A DNA stretch of 35,496 bases, from positions 1 to 35,496 of the forward strand of contig JAPYQE010000036.1 in assembly GCA_029941315.1 (NCBI GenBank), read 5' to 3'. Below the pieces are notes generated by a model. The model saw only the letters and a list, made by a program, of their open reading frames with translations, had not been told where the DNA came from and did no database searches. This DNA comes from GCA-2724215 sp015660315. Lineage in GTDB: Bacteria; Latescibacterota; UBA2968; UBA8231. The first letter of the stretch is position 1, and each line of letters starts with the position of its first letter. Position numbers and translations under genes: made by a program. Positions 7,950-16,032 of the stretch are shown one piece after another.

Positions 7950-8600
7950 TTGCGTTTCACATTGTTGTTTCTGGCCATCGCGGTGTTCGCGGCGTGTGGC
8001 GGGGATGATAGTGAAATACTTCAGGCGAACACGATAGCAACTGAGGAGCAGTTCATGGCAGAAGAAGACACGGACGAACAGGCGCCGGAGCAATTTTCAG
8101 TTCTATTCGAGACCAGCGCCGGCAATTTCAAGGTCGCGGTGACGCGCGCTTGGGCACCACACGGTGCCGATCGTTTCCACGCGTTGGTGACCAGCGGTTA
8201 TTACAACGAGCAGCGCTTCTTCCGGGTGGTGCCCGGTTTTGTGGTGCAATGGGGCATGAGTGGAGATCCGGCGCTGACTAGTCAGTGGCGGAGCGCGGGG
8301 ATCTCCGACGATCCGGTCGCCGAGAGCAATACGCGCGGCCGCATCACTTTCGCCGCGACCAGTTTGCCCAATAGCCGCACGACCCAGGTCTTTATCAACT
8401 TCGGCGACAACGTCAAACTCGATGGTATGGGTTTTGCGCCCTTCGGCGAGGTGGTCGAGGGCATGGAGATCGTAGACGTGATTAATGCCGAATACGGCGA
8501 GAATCCCGACCAGGGAGAGATCGGCGAGCGCGGCAATGACTACTTGATCGAGACCTTTCCCGATCTGGATTATATCGTAACGGCGAACATCGCCGAGTAA
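7950..8600 (+). CDS. Cyclophilin-type peptidyl-prolyl isomerase, lipoprotein (copy 1)
   Basis: A 216-residue protein starting at a TTG three bases after the transketolase stop. Residues 1-16 are a lipoprotein signal peptide with lipobox AVFAAC, Cys16 being the lipidation site, then an acidic linker to about residue 50. The cyclophilin domain carries the active-site string FFRVVPGFVVQWG with the conserved Arg, Phe and Gln, and later VFINFGDN and GFAPFGEVVEGMEIVD. It should act on proline bonds of exported proteins while anchored to a membrane. The next gene is a paralogue in the same direction, so this is a tandem duplication. Family assignment is firm; clients are unknown. Confidence 0.92.
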   Translation: MRFTLLFLAIAVFAACGGDDSEILQANTIATEEQFMAEEDTDEQAPEQFSVLFETSAGNFKVAVTRAWAPHGADRFHALVTSGYYNEQRFFRVVPGFVVQWGMSGDPALTSQWRSAGISDDPVAESNTRGRITFAATSLPNSRTTQVFINFGDNVKLDGMGFAPFGEVVEGMEIVDVINAEYGENPDQGEIGERGNDYLIETFPDLDYIVTANIAE

Positions 8601-8630
8601 ACGAACCACTATGCAAAGAGGTATTGAGAT

Positions 8631-9272
8631 ATGAAGCATATTGCACTGATGGTCAGCGTGCTCTGGGCCTTGGGCTGCGGGGCCGGTGATCAAGGCGCGG
8701 AAGGAAACACGGCGCTCTTGCAGGATCCTAAGAGCGATGCGATAAAACAAGAGTCGCCCGCCGATTTTACGGCGCTCTTTGCGACCAGCGCCGGCGATTT
8801 CAAAATTCATGTGACGCGCGAATGGTCGCCTCGTGGCGCCGACCGTTTCTACAACCTGGTCAAAAACGGCTTTTATAATGAGCAACGTTTCTTCCGTGTA
8901 GTGCCTGGTTTCGTGGTGCAGTGGGGCATAAGCCCCGATCCGGAGCTGACCAAAATCTGGCACACCGCCAATATTCTCGACGACCAGGTCAAGCAACAGA
9001 ACAAACGCGGTCGCATCACTTTCGCCAAGCAGGGCCAACCCAATACTCGCACTACCCAGATCTTTATCAATTATGGCGACAATCTCAATCTTGACGGCAT
9101 GGGTTTTGCGCCCTTCGGCGAAGTGATCGAGGGCATGGAAGTGGTTGACGAGATCAATGCCGAATACGGCCAGCAGCCGAATCAGGGGCAGATTTCCGGG
9201 CGGGGTAATTCTTATCTGGAGGAGAACTTCCCGAACCTCGACTATATCAAGACGGCGACGATCGTCGACTGA
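8631..9272 (+). CDS. Cyclophilin-type peptidyl-prolyl isomerase, lipoprotein (copy 2)
   Basis: A 213-residue paralogue of the preceding gene, starting at an ATG with AAAGAGG upstream. Its signal peptide also ends at Cys16 (lipobox LWALGC). The catalytic motif FFRVVPGFVVQWG is identical to copy 1, and the C-terminal parts align closely (GFAPFGEV followed by EGMEVVDEINAEYG), while the signal peptides and linkers have diverged. Both copies keep the catalytic residues, so both are probably active. The stop is followed directly by the GTG of the EamA transporter, suggesting a shared transcript. Confidence 0.92.
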   Translation: MKHIALMVSVLWALGCGAGDQGAEGNTALLQDPKSDAIKQESPADFTALFATSAGDFKIHVTREWSPRGADRFYNLVKNGFYNEQRFFRVVPGFVVQWGISPDPELTKIWHTANILDDQVKQQNKRGRITFAKQGQPNTRTTQIFINYGDNLNLDGMGFAPFGEVIEGMEVVDEINAEYGQQPNQGQISGRGNSYLEENFPNLDYIKTATIVD

Positions 9273-9273
9273 G

Positions 9274-10182
9274 GTGAGTCAGATACGCAACGAGGCTGTC
9301 GGACTGCAAGCCGGAGCCCTGGCCCTCTTGACTTCGGTGTTGTGGGGTGGCAACCCCGTGGCGATCAAGATGGGTCTCGACGGCGTGCCGCCGGCGGCGA
9401 TGGCCGGCCTGCGTTTTGCATTGGGCGCTCTGACCGTTTGGGTCGGGGCGCTTTTTGCGGGTATTCCGTTGCGCGTACCCGCCAGTCAATGGAGGGGGCT
9501 GGGCGGTCTGGCATTGCTTTTTGCCTTGCAGATCTGGTTGCTCAACGCGGGTACTGAGCACACCACGGCCAGTCGTTCGGGGGTGGTGATCAACGTTTAC
9601 CCTTTTTTTACCGCGCTTTTTGCACATTTGCTTGTCGGTGATCGGTTGGGGCTGGGCAAGTGGTTGGGTTTTGCTTTCTCGTTCGCGGGTGTGCTATTGC
9701 TGTTTTGGGAGTCGCTCTCGTTTGCGGAGACGGGTTATTTGCTCGGTGACGCGATGGTGGCGGCGAGTGGGTTGCTCCTGGGGTTGCGGCAAGTGGTGAT
9801 TAAGCGTCTGGTGCAGGGGCTCAACCCCTATCAGGTATTGTTCTGGCAGGCGATGCTGAGCTTGCCGCTCTTTGCTGCTTGGAGCGTCTTCTTCGAGGCG
9901 GAAGCGGAGTACGTATTCAGTGGCGCGGTCATCGCGGGTGTGCTTTATCAGGGCATCGTGGTGGCCGGTCTTTGTTTTATTGTCCTAGTTTTTTTGCTGC
10001 GTCACCACTCGCCGAGCCGGTTGGGGATTTTTAGTTTTATTACGCCGATTGTCGGCGTGTTGTTGAGCGCTTGGTTGCTGGGCGATGCGCTGTCGCCCTA
10101 TCTGTTGGCCAGCGTGGCTTTGGTGGTGGTGGGCATTGTGGTGGCGAACCGGGTCGAACGCGCTCAGGGCGAGGGGGCTTAG
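9274..10182 (+). CDS. EamA/DMT-family membrane transporter
   Basis: The predicted 302-residue protein starts at a GTG one base after the cyclophilin stop; a longer reading would overlap that gene. It has about ten hydrophobic segments in two EamA repeats: the first begins with LLTSVLWGGNPVAIKMGL, the second near residue 155 with LLGDAMVAASGLLLGLRQ. The N-terminal repeat holds the typical TEHTTASRSGVVI pattern. DMT transporters export or take up amino acids, nucleosides or other metabolites across the inner membrane; the substrate cannot be inferred. A TTG three bases after its stop begins the FAD oxidoreductase. Confidence 0.9.
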   Translation: MSQIRNEAVGLQAGALALLTSVLWGGNPVAIKMGLDGVPPAAMAGLRFALGALTVWVGALFAGIPLRVPASQWRGLGGLALLFALQIWLLNAGTEHTTASRSGVVINVYPFFTALFAHLLVGDRLGLGKWLGFAFSFAGVLLLFWESLSFAETGYLLGDAMVAASGLLLGLRQVVIKRLVQGLNPYQVLFWQAMLSLPLFAAWSVFFEAEAEYVFSGAVIAGVLYQGIVVAGLCFIVLVFLLRHHSPSRLGIFSFITPIVGVLLSAWLLGDALSPYLLASVALVVVGIVVANRVERAQGEGA

Positions 10183-10184
10183 TT

Positions 10185-11765
10185 TTGGGGAAAACGGCGG
10201 AGGTTTTGGGGTGCGTCGGTTTACCTGCGCCGGTGCGCGAGTTAGCCGCGCAGGCTTGGGACGTGATAATTGTCGGTGCGGGGCATAATGGGCTGACTTG
10301 TGCCAGTTACTTGGCGCGGGCGGGCAAGCGGGTGTTGGTGCTGGAGGCGCGCGAGCGCGTCGGCGGGGCCTGCACGCTCGCCGAGCCCTGGCCGGGTTTT
10401 CGCGTGTCGCCCTGCGCGTATTTGGCGGGCCTGCTGCATCCCCTGGTTATATCCGAGTTGGATTTTGTCAAACACGGCTTTAGATGGACCCCGGCCGTCA
10501 ACGGGCTCTTTGTACCCTTCGAAGACGGCAGTTCGGTGCAGTTGTGGGAAGACGATGCGGCCTGTGAAGCGGAGATCGCGCGTTTGGCGCCCGGCGATGT
10601 TGTGGGTTGGCGGGCGATGTATGCGGTGATGCGCCGTTTGCGCGAGGCCATTCGGCCCGAAGGTGAGGGCGATTTATGGATCGGCAGACCGCCTACGCGC
10701 GAGATGCTCGAAGCACGCATCGGCGACGATGAGGATGCGCGCGGTCTGCTCTTCGAGTGGTCGATGGCCGAATACGCCGAGCGCTATTTAAAGGACGAGC
10801 GCCTGCAGTGCGCGGTTTTGGGCCAGGGTGTGATTGGCACCAATGCCAGCCCTTTTGACCCGGGTACGGCCTCGATCCATTTCCATCATTCGTCTGGCCG
10901 GATGGAAGGCATGCCGGGTATGTGGGGTTATGTCGAGGGCGGAATGGGCAGTGTTTCTTTTATGCTCTGCGATATTGCGCGCGAGGCGGGGGTGCAGGTG
11001 GCGACAGGGGTGCCGGTGTCGCGGATTGTGCCGGGCGAGGGCGTGGAGTTGGCTGGTGGGGATTGGCTGGCGGCGCCGGTCGTCGTGTCGAACGCCGATG
11101 GGTTAACGACGCTGGATCTATTGGGTGAGGCGGCCGATTCGGGTTGGCGGACGCAGGTCGAAGCGGTGCCGATCGAGGGCGCGACGGTCAAGGTCAACGT
11201 AGCGCTTAGCGATTTACCTGACTTTATAGCCCGGCCGGGAACCGATGCGCCGCACCACCGGGGGCAGGTCAATACACCGCTTTCTAAGGACGAATGGCGT
11301 CGGGGTTTTGCCGCGGCCCAGGCGCACCAATTGCCCGAGCGATTGTGGACCGAGCTGTATTTCCAGACCGCACACGATGCCAGCGTGGCGCCCGAGGGCC
11401 TGCACATCATGAGCGTTTTCGCCCAGTATGTGCCCTATGCTTTTGCCGAGGGCGATTGGGACGGTCGACGCGCGGAAGTCGGCGAGTTGGCGCTGGCATC
11501 GATTGGCCGTTTCTGTCGCAATCTTCCCGAAGCGGTAGTTGATATCGAGGTGATGGGGCCGCCCGATATTGAACAGAGGGTGGGTTTGCGTGGTGGGCAT
11601 ATTTTCCAGGGCGAGTGCCTGCCCGCCCATATGTGGGACCAGCGCTTGGCCGCGCGCACGCCGATGCAGGGTTTTTTCCTTTGCGGCGCTTGCACGCATC
11701 CGGGCGGCAGCGTTATCGCAATTAACGGGCGCAACGCGGCGATGGAGATTTTAATGGGCGACTAA
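10185..11765 (+). CDS. FAD-dependent oxidoreductase of the phytoene desaturase/PYROXD2-like group
   Basis: About 526 residues if it starts at the TTG 10185, just after the EamA stop; later starts such as GTG 10233 are possible because no ATG precedes the FAD motif. The dinucleotide-binding motif GAGHNGLTCASYLARAG is followed by ERVGGACTLAEPWPG, typical of CrtI-like amine-oxidase-fold enzymes. The C-terminal GFFLCGACTHPGGSV, ending INGRNAAMEIL, is the second FAD contact of this group. The closest match I recognise is the PYROXD2 branch rather than true carotenoid desaturases, and no carotenoid gene is nearby. Substrate unknown. Confidence 0.85.
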   Translation: MGKTAEVLGCVGLPAPVRELAAQAWDVIIVGAGHNGLTCASYLARAGKRVLVLEARERVGGACTLAEPWPGFRVSPCAYLAGLLHPLVISELDFVKHGFRWTPAVNGLFVPFEDGSSVQLWEDDAACEAEIARLAPGDVVGWRAMYAVMRRLREAIRPEGEGDLWIGRPPTREMLEARIGDDEDARGLLFEWSMAEYAERYLKDERLQCAVLGQGVIGTNASPFDPGTASIHFHHSSGRMEGMPGMWGYVEGGMGSVSFMLCDIAREAGVQVATGVPVSRIVPGEGVELAGGDWLAAPVVVSNADGLTTLDLLGEAADSGWRTQVEAVPIEGATVKVNVALSDLPDFIARPGTDAPHHRGQVNTPLSKDEWRRGFAAAQAHQLPERLWTELYFQTAHDASVAPEGLHIMSVFAQYVPYAFAEGDWDGRRAEVGELALASIGRFCRNLPEAVVDIEVMGPPDIEQRVGLRGGHIFQGECLPAHMWDQRLAARTPMQGFFLCGACTHPGGSVIAINGRNAAMEILMGD

Positions 11766-11937
11766 CTGCTCCGCTCAACGGAATCTCCATTGGCGAGTAG
11801 AGGATCGGGTAATTCTGGTCGATACCGCATATGCAACCCTAAGTTTTGTTCTACGTTGAAACGAGCAGGTTCTGCGCCGCGATCCTATATTTTGTGCGGA
11901 CCCATTCATTGGAGAAATTGTATTGACGGAAGCAAGC

Positions 11938-13299
11938 ATGAAAATTTGTTGTGTCGGTGCCGGCTATGTCGGTGGCCCCACAATGGCGATGATCGCCCAC
12001 AAGTGCCCCGATATCGAAGTGACTATCGTCGATTACAACGCTGAGCGCATCGACGCCTGGAACTCCGACACCTTGCCGATCTTCGAGCCGGGCCTCGACG
12101 AAATAGTCAAAGGCAGTCGTGGGCGGAATTTGTTTTTTACTACGGATCGCGACAAGGGCGTGCGCGAAGCCGATATCATTTTTATCGCGGTCAGCACGCC
12201 GACCAAGGACTACGGCATCGGTGCCGGGCGGGCCGCCGACCTAAAATATGTCGAGAGCTGCGCGCGCCACATCGCCGAAGTTGCCGATTCCGACAAGATC
12301 ATCGTCGAGAAATCGACCGTGCCGGTGCGCACGGCCGACGCGGTGCGCACCATTCTCGAAGCGACCAAGGGCAAGGGCTCGTTGCAGGTGCTTTCCAATC
12401 CGGAATTTTTAGCTGAGGGTTCGGCGGTACAGGACCTCGAAGCGCCGGATCGGGTGCTGATCGGCGGCGAGCGCACCGCAAAAGGGGCTGCCGCGATTGA
12501 AAAATTGGCTTCGATTTACGCACGTTGGGTGCCGCGCGAAAATATCATTACCACCAATTTGTGGTCTTCGGAGTTATCGAAGTTGACAGCCAATGCCTTT
12601 CTGGCCCAGCGCATATCCTCGATCAATGCCATTTCCGCCCTTTGCGAAGAGACCGGCGCCGATGTCGACGAGATCGCCCGCGCCATCGGCCTCGATAGTC
12701 GCATCGGCCCGAAGTTTCTCAAAAGCTCGGTGGGTTTCGGCGGGTCCTGTTTCCAGAAGGATATCTTTAACCTGGTCTATCTGTGCCAGCACTTCGGCTT
12801 GGAGGAAGTTGCCGACTATTGGGAACAGGTTGTTTCTATGAACGACTACCAGAAAAGGCGTTTCTCGCGACGGATTATGGAGGCGCTTTTCAACACCGCA
12901 TCGGGCAAGCGCATCGCGGTGTTGGGTTTCGCCTTTAAGAAGGACACCAACGACACCCGCGAGTCGGCTTCGATTTACGTGTGCCGCGACCTTTTGCAGG
13001 AGCAGGCGCAGTTGGCTATCTACGATCCCAAGGTGCCCGCCGAGCAGGTTCACGCCGACTTGCAGCTGACCGAGGGCAGCGGCGGCGAAATCGAAATCTG
13101 CCGCGACCCTTACGAGGCGGCGGCCGGCGCGCATGTGGTGGCGATCATGACCGAATGGGACGAATTCCGCGAATTGGATTACCAGCGCATCTACGATTCA
13201 ATGCTCAAACCCGCGCTGATCTTCGACGGCCGCAATATTCTTGATTTAGGGCCTTTGCGCGCAATGGGCTTCACAGCCGAGGGCATCGGCAAGGGCTAG
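11938..13299 (+). CDS. ugd: UDP-glucose 6-dehydrogenase (animal-like type)
   Basis: The 453-residue protein starts at ATG 11938. It oxidises UDP-glucose to UDP-glucuronate with two NAD+, feeding polysaccharide or lipid glycosylation. Visible motifs are the NAD site CCVGAGYVGGPT, the proline/Glu segment VLSNPEFLAEG (151-161), the central helix region WSSELSKLTANAFLAQR and the catalytic Cys271 in GFGGSCFQKD. The C-terminal UDP-binding domain contains GFAFKKDTNDTRES. The wording of many motifs, such as STPTKDYGIGAGRAADLKY, is that of the eukaryotic hexameric enzymes rather than the common bacterial Ugd of about 430 residues. No glycosyltransferase genes adjoin it. Confidence 0.95.
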   Translation: MKICCVGAGYVGGPTMAMIAHKCPDIEVTIVDYNAERIDAWNSDTLPIFEPGLDEIVKGSRGRNLFFTTDRDKGVREADIIFIAVSTPTKDYGIGAGRAADLKYVESCARHIAEVADSDKIIVEKSTVPVRTADAVRTILEATKGKGSLQVLSNPEFLAEGSAVQDLEAPDRVLIGGERTAKGAAAIEKLASIYARWVPRENIITTNLWSSELSKLTANAFLAQRISSINAISALCEETGADVDEIARAIGLDSRIGPKFLKSSVGFGGSCFQKDIFNLVYLCQHFGLEEVADYWEQVVSMNDYQKRRFSRRIMEALFNTASGKRIAVLGFAFKKDTNDTRESASIYVCRDLLQEQAQLAIYDPKVPAEQVHADLQLTEGSGGEIEICRDPYEAAAGAHVVAIMTEWDEFRELDYQRIYDSMLKPALIFDGRNILDLGPLRAMGFTAEGIGKG

Positions 13300-13325
13300 T
13301 ACTCTTTTTATTCTGCATTGCACAT

Positions 13326-13341
13326 GCCTTGTAATCAAGGC
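13326..13341 (+). terminator. Small hairpin after ugd
   Basis: GCCTTG (13326-13331) pairs perfectly with CAAGGC (13336-13341) around a TAAT loop, 27 bases after the ugd stop. The following T-tract is weak (CGTCTTTA), so termination is plausible but unproven. Confidence 0.35.
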
Positions 13342-13344
13342 CGT

Positions 13345-13500
13345 CTTTAGGTGCAGTGGAGGTGCGGAAGGCTGTCGCAGGGTAAATCCCCCCGAAAGGC
13401 CTTACGAGTGAAATGTAGCGCCCCACTTGCGTGGCCGGTTAAGGTGGCTTTGCCACGTCGCCGCTATGTACCTCCAAGTGTATAGGGCCGCCTTAGCCTT
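13345..13500. repeat. Arm A of a long imperfect inverted repeat around the aldo/keto reductase gene
   Basis: Read on the minus strand, this stretch aligns over roughly 135 bases with 14590-14740. Shared blocks are CTAAGGCGG, GAGGTAC, CGTGGCA, AGCCACCTTAAC, GGGGCGCTA and CCTGCGACA, in the same order with small gaps. It contains its own short hairpin GTGGCAAAGCCAC. The stretch has no plausible coding frame. Together with arm B it brackets the aldo/keto reductase gene. Confidence 0.75.
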
Positions 13501-13542
13501 GCCCGAAGGCAGCTCTGCCGCACCGCAGCGTCGGCGCACGCC

Positions 13543-14529
13543 CTAACGCGCCGGCCCCAGCCCGCCATAATTCCGCCCCAACGGCAAACACGCCGGCTCT
13601 TCCGTCGGGCGGAAGGGCACCATCTGCTCGATCTCGCCGAGGCATTGGAGGATCTCCGGCGCAAGCGGTCCCCGATCGGCGGCGGCGATATTGAGTTCGA
13701 CTTCTTCTTGCGAACGAGCGCCCATCAGGGTGCAGGAAATATCCGGATTCGACAGCACGAAACGCAGCGAGATCTCGGGTAGGCTGATGTCTATTTCGTC
13801 GAGGAAGGCGTAGAGCGCGAGCAATTGTGCGCGGCGCGGTGGGCTCATCCAGGCCGGACCATTCTGCACCTCCTCGTCGTGGCGGGCGGAGAGCACGCCC
13901 TGTTGCAATGGCGAGCCGATGACGACGCCCATGCCTAGTTTTTTGGCCATCGGCAGGATCGCGTGTTCGGCCTCGCGCCAGAGCAGGCTGTAATTGAACG
14001 CGGTTAGTACCACGTCGAAGCGGCCGGTCGCCATGATCGGCGCCATGGCGTAGGCTGTTGTTCCGCCCAAGCCGGTAAACTTGATAATTCCCTGTTCTTT
14101 TAATTCATCTAAGACGTCGAGTACGGGACCGATGTAGCTGTCGCGGTCGGTCCACCAGTCGTAGAAGCCGGGGCGCTCGGGTTCGTGTACCATTAAGAGA
14201 TCGATATGGTCGCGTTTGAGCAGGCGCAAGCTCTCTGCTACGGACTGGCGCAGGTGATCGGGGTTTTGCGGCTCGAAAGGTTGCGGTCGGCCGCCGACTT
14301 TGCTGGATAGGTAGAAGGGTTGTGTGACTTCCGGCAGGACCTTGCCGAGTACTTCTTCGCTGTCGAGGTAGGTGGGTGCGGTGTCGACGTAATTGACGCC
14401 GAGTTCGAAGGCGCGCAGGGTGGCGGCGCGGCCTTGCGCGAAATCGCCGCCGTGGGAGGAGACAAAGAGACCGCCTAAGGAGAGTTCGCTTACTTCAATG
14501 CCGGTTTTGCCTAGGGGGCGCATGCGCAT
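13543..14529 (-). CDS. Aldo/keto reductase
   Basis: The 328-residue protein starts at the ATG 14529, with AAGGAG about eight bases upstream. It is a TIM-barrel aldo/keto reductase: the opening MRPLGKTGIEVSELSLGG is typical, and the catalytic tetrad is Asp49 (NYVDTAPTY), Tyr54, Lys77 (LSSKVGG) and His115 (LLMVHEPE). Members of this bacterial group reduce aldehydes or oxidise sugars with NAD(P)H; some are D-threo-aldose (L-fucose) dehydrogenase-like. The gene is oriented against its neighbours and lies between the two arms of a 135-base inverted repeat, suggesting it may have moved as a cassette. Confidence 0.9.
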   Translation of the reverse strand: MRMRPLGKTGIEVSELSLGGLFVSSHGGDFAQGRAATLRAFELGVNYVDTAPTYLDSEEVLGKVLPEVTQPFYLSSKVGGRPQPFEPQNPDHLRQSVAESLRLLKRDHIDLLMVHEPERPGFYDWWTDRDSYIGPVLDVLDELKEQGIIKFTGLGGTTAYAMAPIMATGRFDVVLTAFNYSLLWREAEHAILPMAKKLGMGVVIGSPLQQGVLSARHDEEVQNGPAWMSPPRRAQLLALYAFLDEIDISLPEISLRFVLSNPDISCTLMGARSQEEVELNIAAADRGPLAPEILQCLGEIEQMVPFRPTEEPACLPLGRNYGGLGPAR

Positions 14530-14589
14530 GGGGTGGCTCCTTGATAGTGGTGGTTGGTGTTGGGTCTGCAGTGCGGGGCTTCTGTCTCC

Positions 14590-14740
14590 GGGCAAATCTA
14601 AGGCGGGCCTATCAGCTTGCGGAGGTACGCAACGGCGATACGTGGCAGAGCCACCTTAACGAGCGGCGGGAGCGGGGCGCTATAGCTTAACCAATGGCCT
14701 TGGAGAGGCTTTGCCCCTGCGACATATCCCAGCTCCTCTA
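14590..14740. repeat. Arm B of the inverted repeat around the aldo/keto reductase gene
   Basis: The plus-strand copy of the repeat seen in inverted orientation at 13345-13500. It begins near CTAAGGCGGGCCTATCAG, contains the hairpin GTGGCAGAGCCAC and ends near CCTGCGACATATCCCAG. A third, more diverged copy lies at 29285-29405 upstream of the PIG-L gene. All three keep the order short GTGG-type hairpin, CTTAAC, G-rich block, then GCTTTG-type hairpin. Confidence 0.75.
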
Positions 14741-14868
14741 GCAAGGGCCGCCGGCTTTTTTAAGTTGAGGAAAATGTACAACGCCGGGGGGACTGTGTCC
14801 AACGTATCTTGTCCGATAACTGAAGATGGAGAAGCGATATTATTCGTACTATTTTCCCAGCCCATATA

Positions 14869-14897
14869 TTGCCCGCCGGCTTCTGACTGGTTATACT
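14869..14897 (+). promoter_or_regulatory. Predicted promoter of the TIM-barrel isomerase transcript
   Basis: TTGCCC (14869-14874), a 17-base spacer and TATACT (14892-14897). If used, it gives a leader of about 260 bases before the ATG at 15167. The -10 is identical to that of several other promoters in the window. Confidence 0.5.
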
Positions 14898-14904
14898 GAC
14901 GCAG

Positions 14905-15166
14905 CTAATTTCGCTTCTTACTTCGAAGCGTTCTTAACATTCCCGAATGTTTGCATCCATCGTAGATCGGCATCTCCTATCTTCCTCAGGTCTTGGTAAG
15001 TGGAGGGGGTGGTCGCGGTGGGTATTTTTAAGCGAAGACCGGGGGGAGTGGGCGCAATGGCCCGGAGCCTAACCAAAAATTCCCACCGCGGCCACCTCGG
15101 CAGCCCGCATCACCGGAAGACGTTTTAACAACACTTCTTAATGTTTTCTCAAAAGGATGGAGAACA
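14905..15166 (+). other. Long structured leader upstream of the isomerase gene
   Basis: No coding frame is convincing in this stretch. It contains a short hairpin (CGCTTC/GAAGCG near 14911-14930), AACATT/AATGTT (near 14936-14951) and a strong long stem. In that stem, 15009-15030 (GGTGGTCGCGGTGGG then TATTTTT) is complementary at 20 of 22 positions to the segment ending near 15097, about 45 bases further on. It could be a cis-regulatory RNA, an attenuator or another repeat. I do not recognise a known riboswitch consensus. Confidence 0.45.
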
Positions 15167-15949
15167 ATGATCAAAATCGGCTGTAATTATTTGAGCTTAA
15201 AGGATACCAGCGTCGAGGATTTTATCCAGGTCGCCTATGATCTGCAGTTGGATTGCGTCGATTTCCACTATCGGGCTTTCGATTCCGACGATCCGGATTA
15301 CCTCGGCAAGGTTAAACTGATGTGCCTGAAATACGGCTTGCCGATCGGTTATATCGGTATGAGCGGGCTTTTCGTGGGGAATGCGGAGGAGCGGGGGGCG
15401 CATACGCAGAATTGCAAGGACGCGATTGATCGGGCGTTCTTTTTGGGCTCGCCGATCGTGCGCGCGTTTTGCGCAGAGATACCCGAGAAAAACGGCGACG
15501 GCGACGATCCATGGCCGGCGATGATCGCGGGTTATCAGGAGATTGCCGACTACGCGGCGGCAGTGGGCATCGCGGTGGGCTTGCAGAACCATCCGTCGAC
15601 GGGCGAGCAGATGAACAAAATCCGCACCATGACCGACCGCGCCAATTTTGGCTTTATTATGGATACCGGCCAGTGGGTCGGCTCGCCCGGCGGTTATCAG
15701 GAAAATCCTCCGGATGTTGATTTCTATGAATTTATGGAGCAGACGGTGGAGCACGCGCTGTATATTCGCACCAAGTTCTACAAGATCGAAAGCGGCACCG
15801 AGGAGTGGCTCGACTACGAGCGGATCGCCAAGATCATCAAGGGCGCCAATTACAATGGCTGTATCTCGGTCGTTTACGAGGGACAGCACGAGGATCGGGT
15901 CGAGCAAGTGCGCTTGGGCGTAAAGTGTCTGCGGCAGTTGTTGGCGTAG
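15167..15949 (+). CDS. Sugar phosphate isomerase/epimerase (xylose isomerase-like TIM barrel), copy 1
   Basis: A 260-residue protein starting at an ATG with AAGGATGGAG upstream. It has the AP-endonuclease-2/xylose-isomerase-like TIM barrel: an opening MIKIGCNYLSL strand, a metal-binding His in LQNHPSTG, an Asp in FIMDTGQW and a Glu near the C-terminus in VVYEGQHE. These enzymes isomerise or epimerise sugars, inositols or hydroxypyruvate using a divalent metal. It stands alone between a long leader and a strong terminator, so it is probably monocistronic. The substrate is unknown; a distant relative lies at 29920-30783. Confidence 0.85.
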   Translation: MIKIGCNYLSLKDTSVEDFIQVAYDLQLDCVDFHYRAFDSDDPDYLGKVKLMCLKYGLPIGYIGMSGLFVGNAEERGAHTQNCKDAIDRAFFLGSPIVRAFCAEIPEKNGDGDDPWPAMIAGYQEIADYAAAVGIAVGLQNHPSTGEQMNKIRTMTDRANFGFIMDTGQWVGSPGGYQENPPDVDFYEFMEQTVEHALYIRTKFYKIESGTEEWLDYERIAKIIKGANYNGCISVVYEGQHEDRVEQVRLGVKCLRQLLA

Positions 15950-15975
15950 CGTTTTCCAGAAATTGAAGCTTGTAT

Positions 15976-16010
15976 AAAAAGGCGTCCCTCATTAGGAGGG
16001 ACGCCTTTTT
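15976..16010. terminator. Strong bidirectional intrinsic terminator
   Basis: A perfect 15-base inverted repeat: AAAAAGGCGTCCCTC (15976-15990) and GAGGGACGCCTTTTT (15996-16010) with loop ATTAG. It has a T-run on either strand and lies between the convergent isomerase and creatininase genes, so it serves both. Confidence 0.95.
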
Positions 16011-16032
16011 ATCTGCAATAGCAATTGGTGGC

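Noticed and set aside
13351..13420. Possible cobalamin-type riboswitch (GGTG and CTGTCGC blocks)
   Set aside because: The conserved B12-box order is not met, and the segment is one arm of the inverted repeat.
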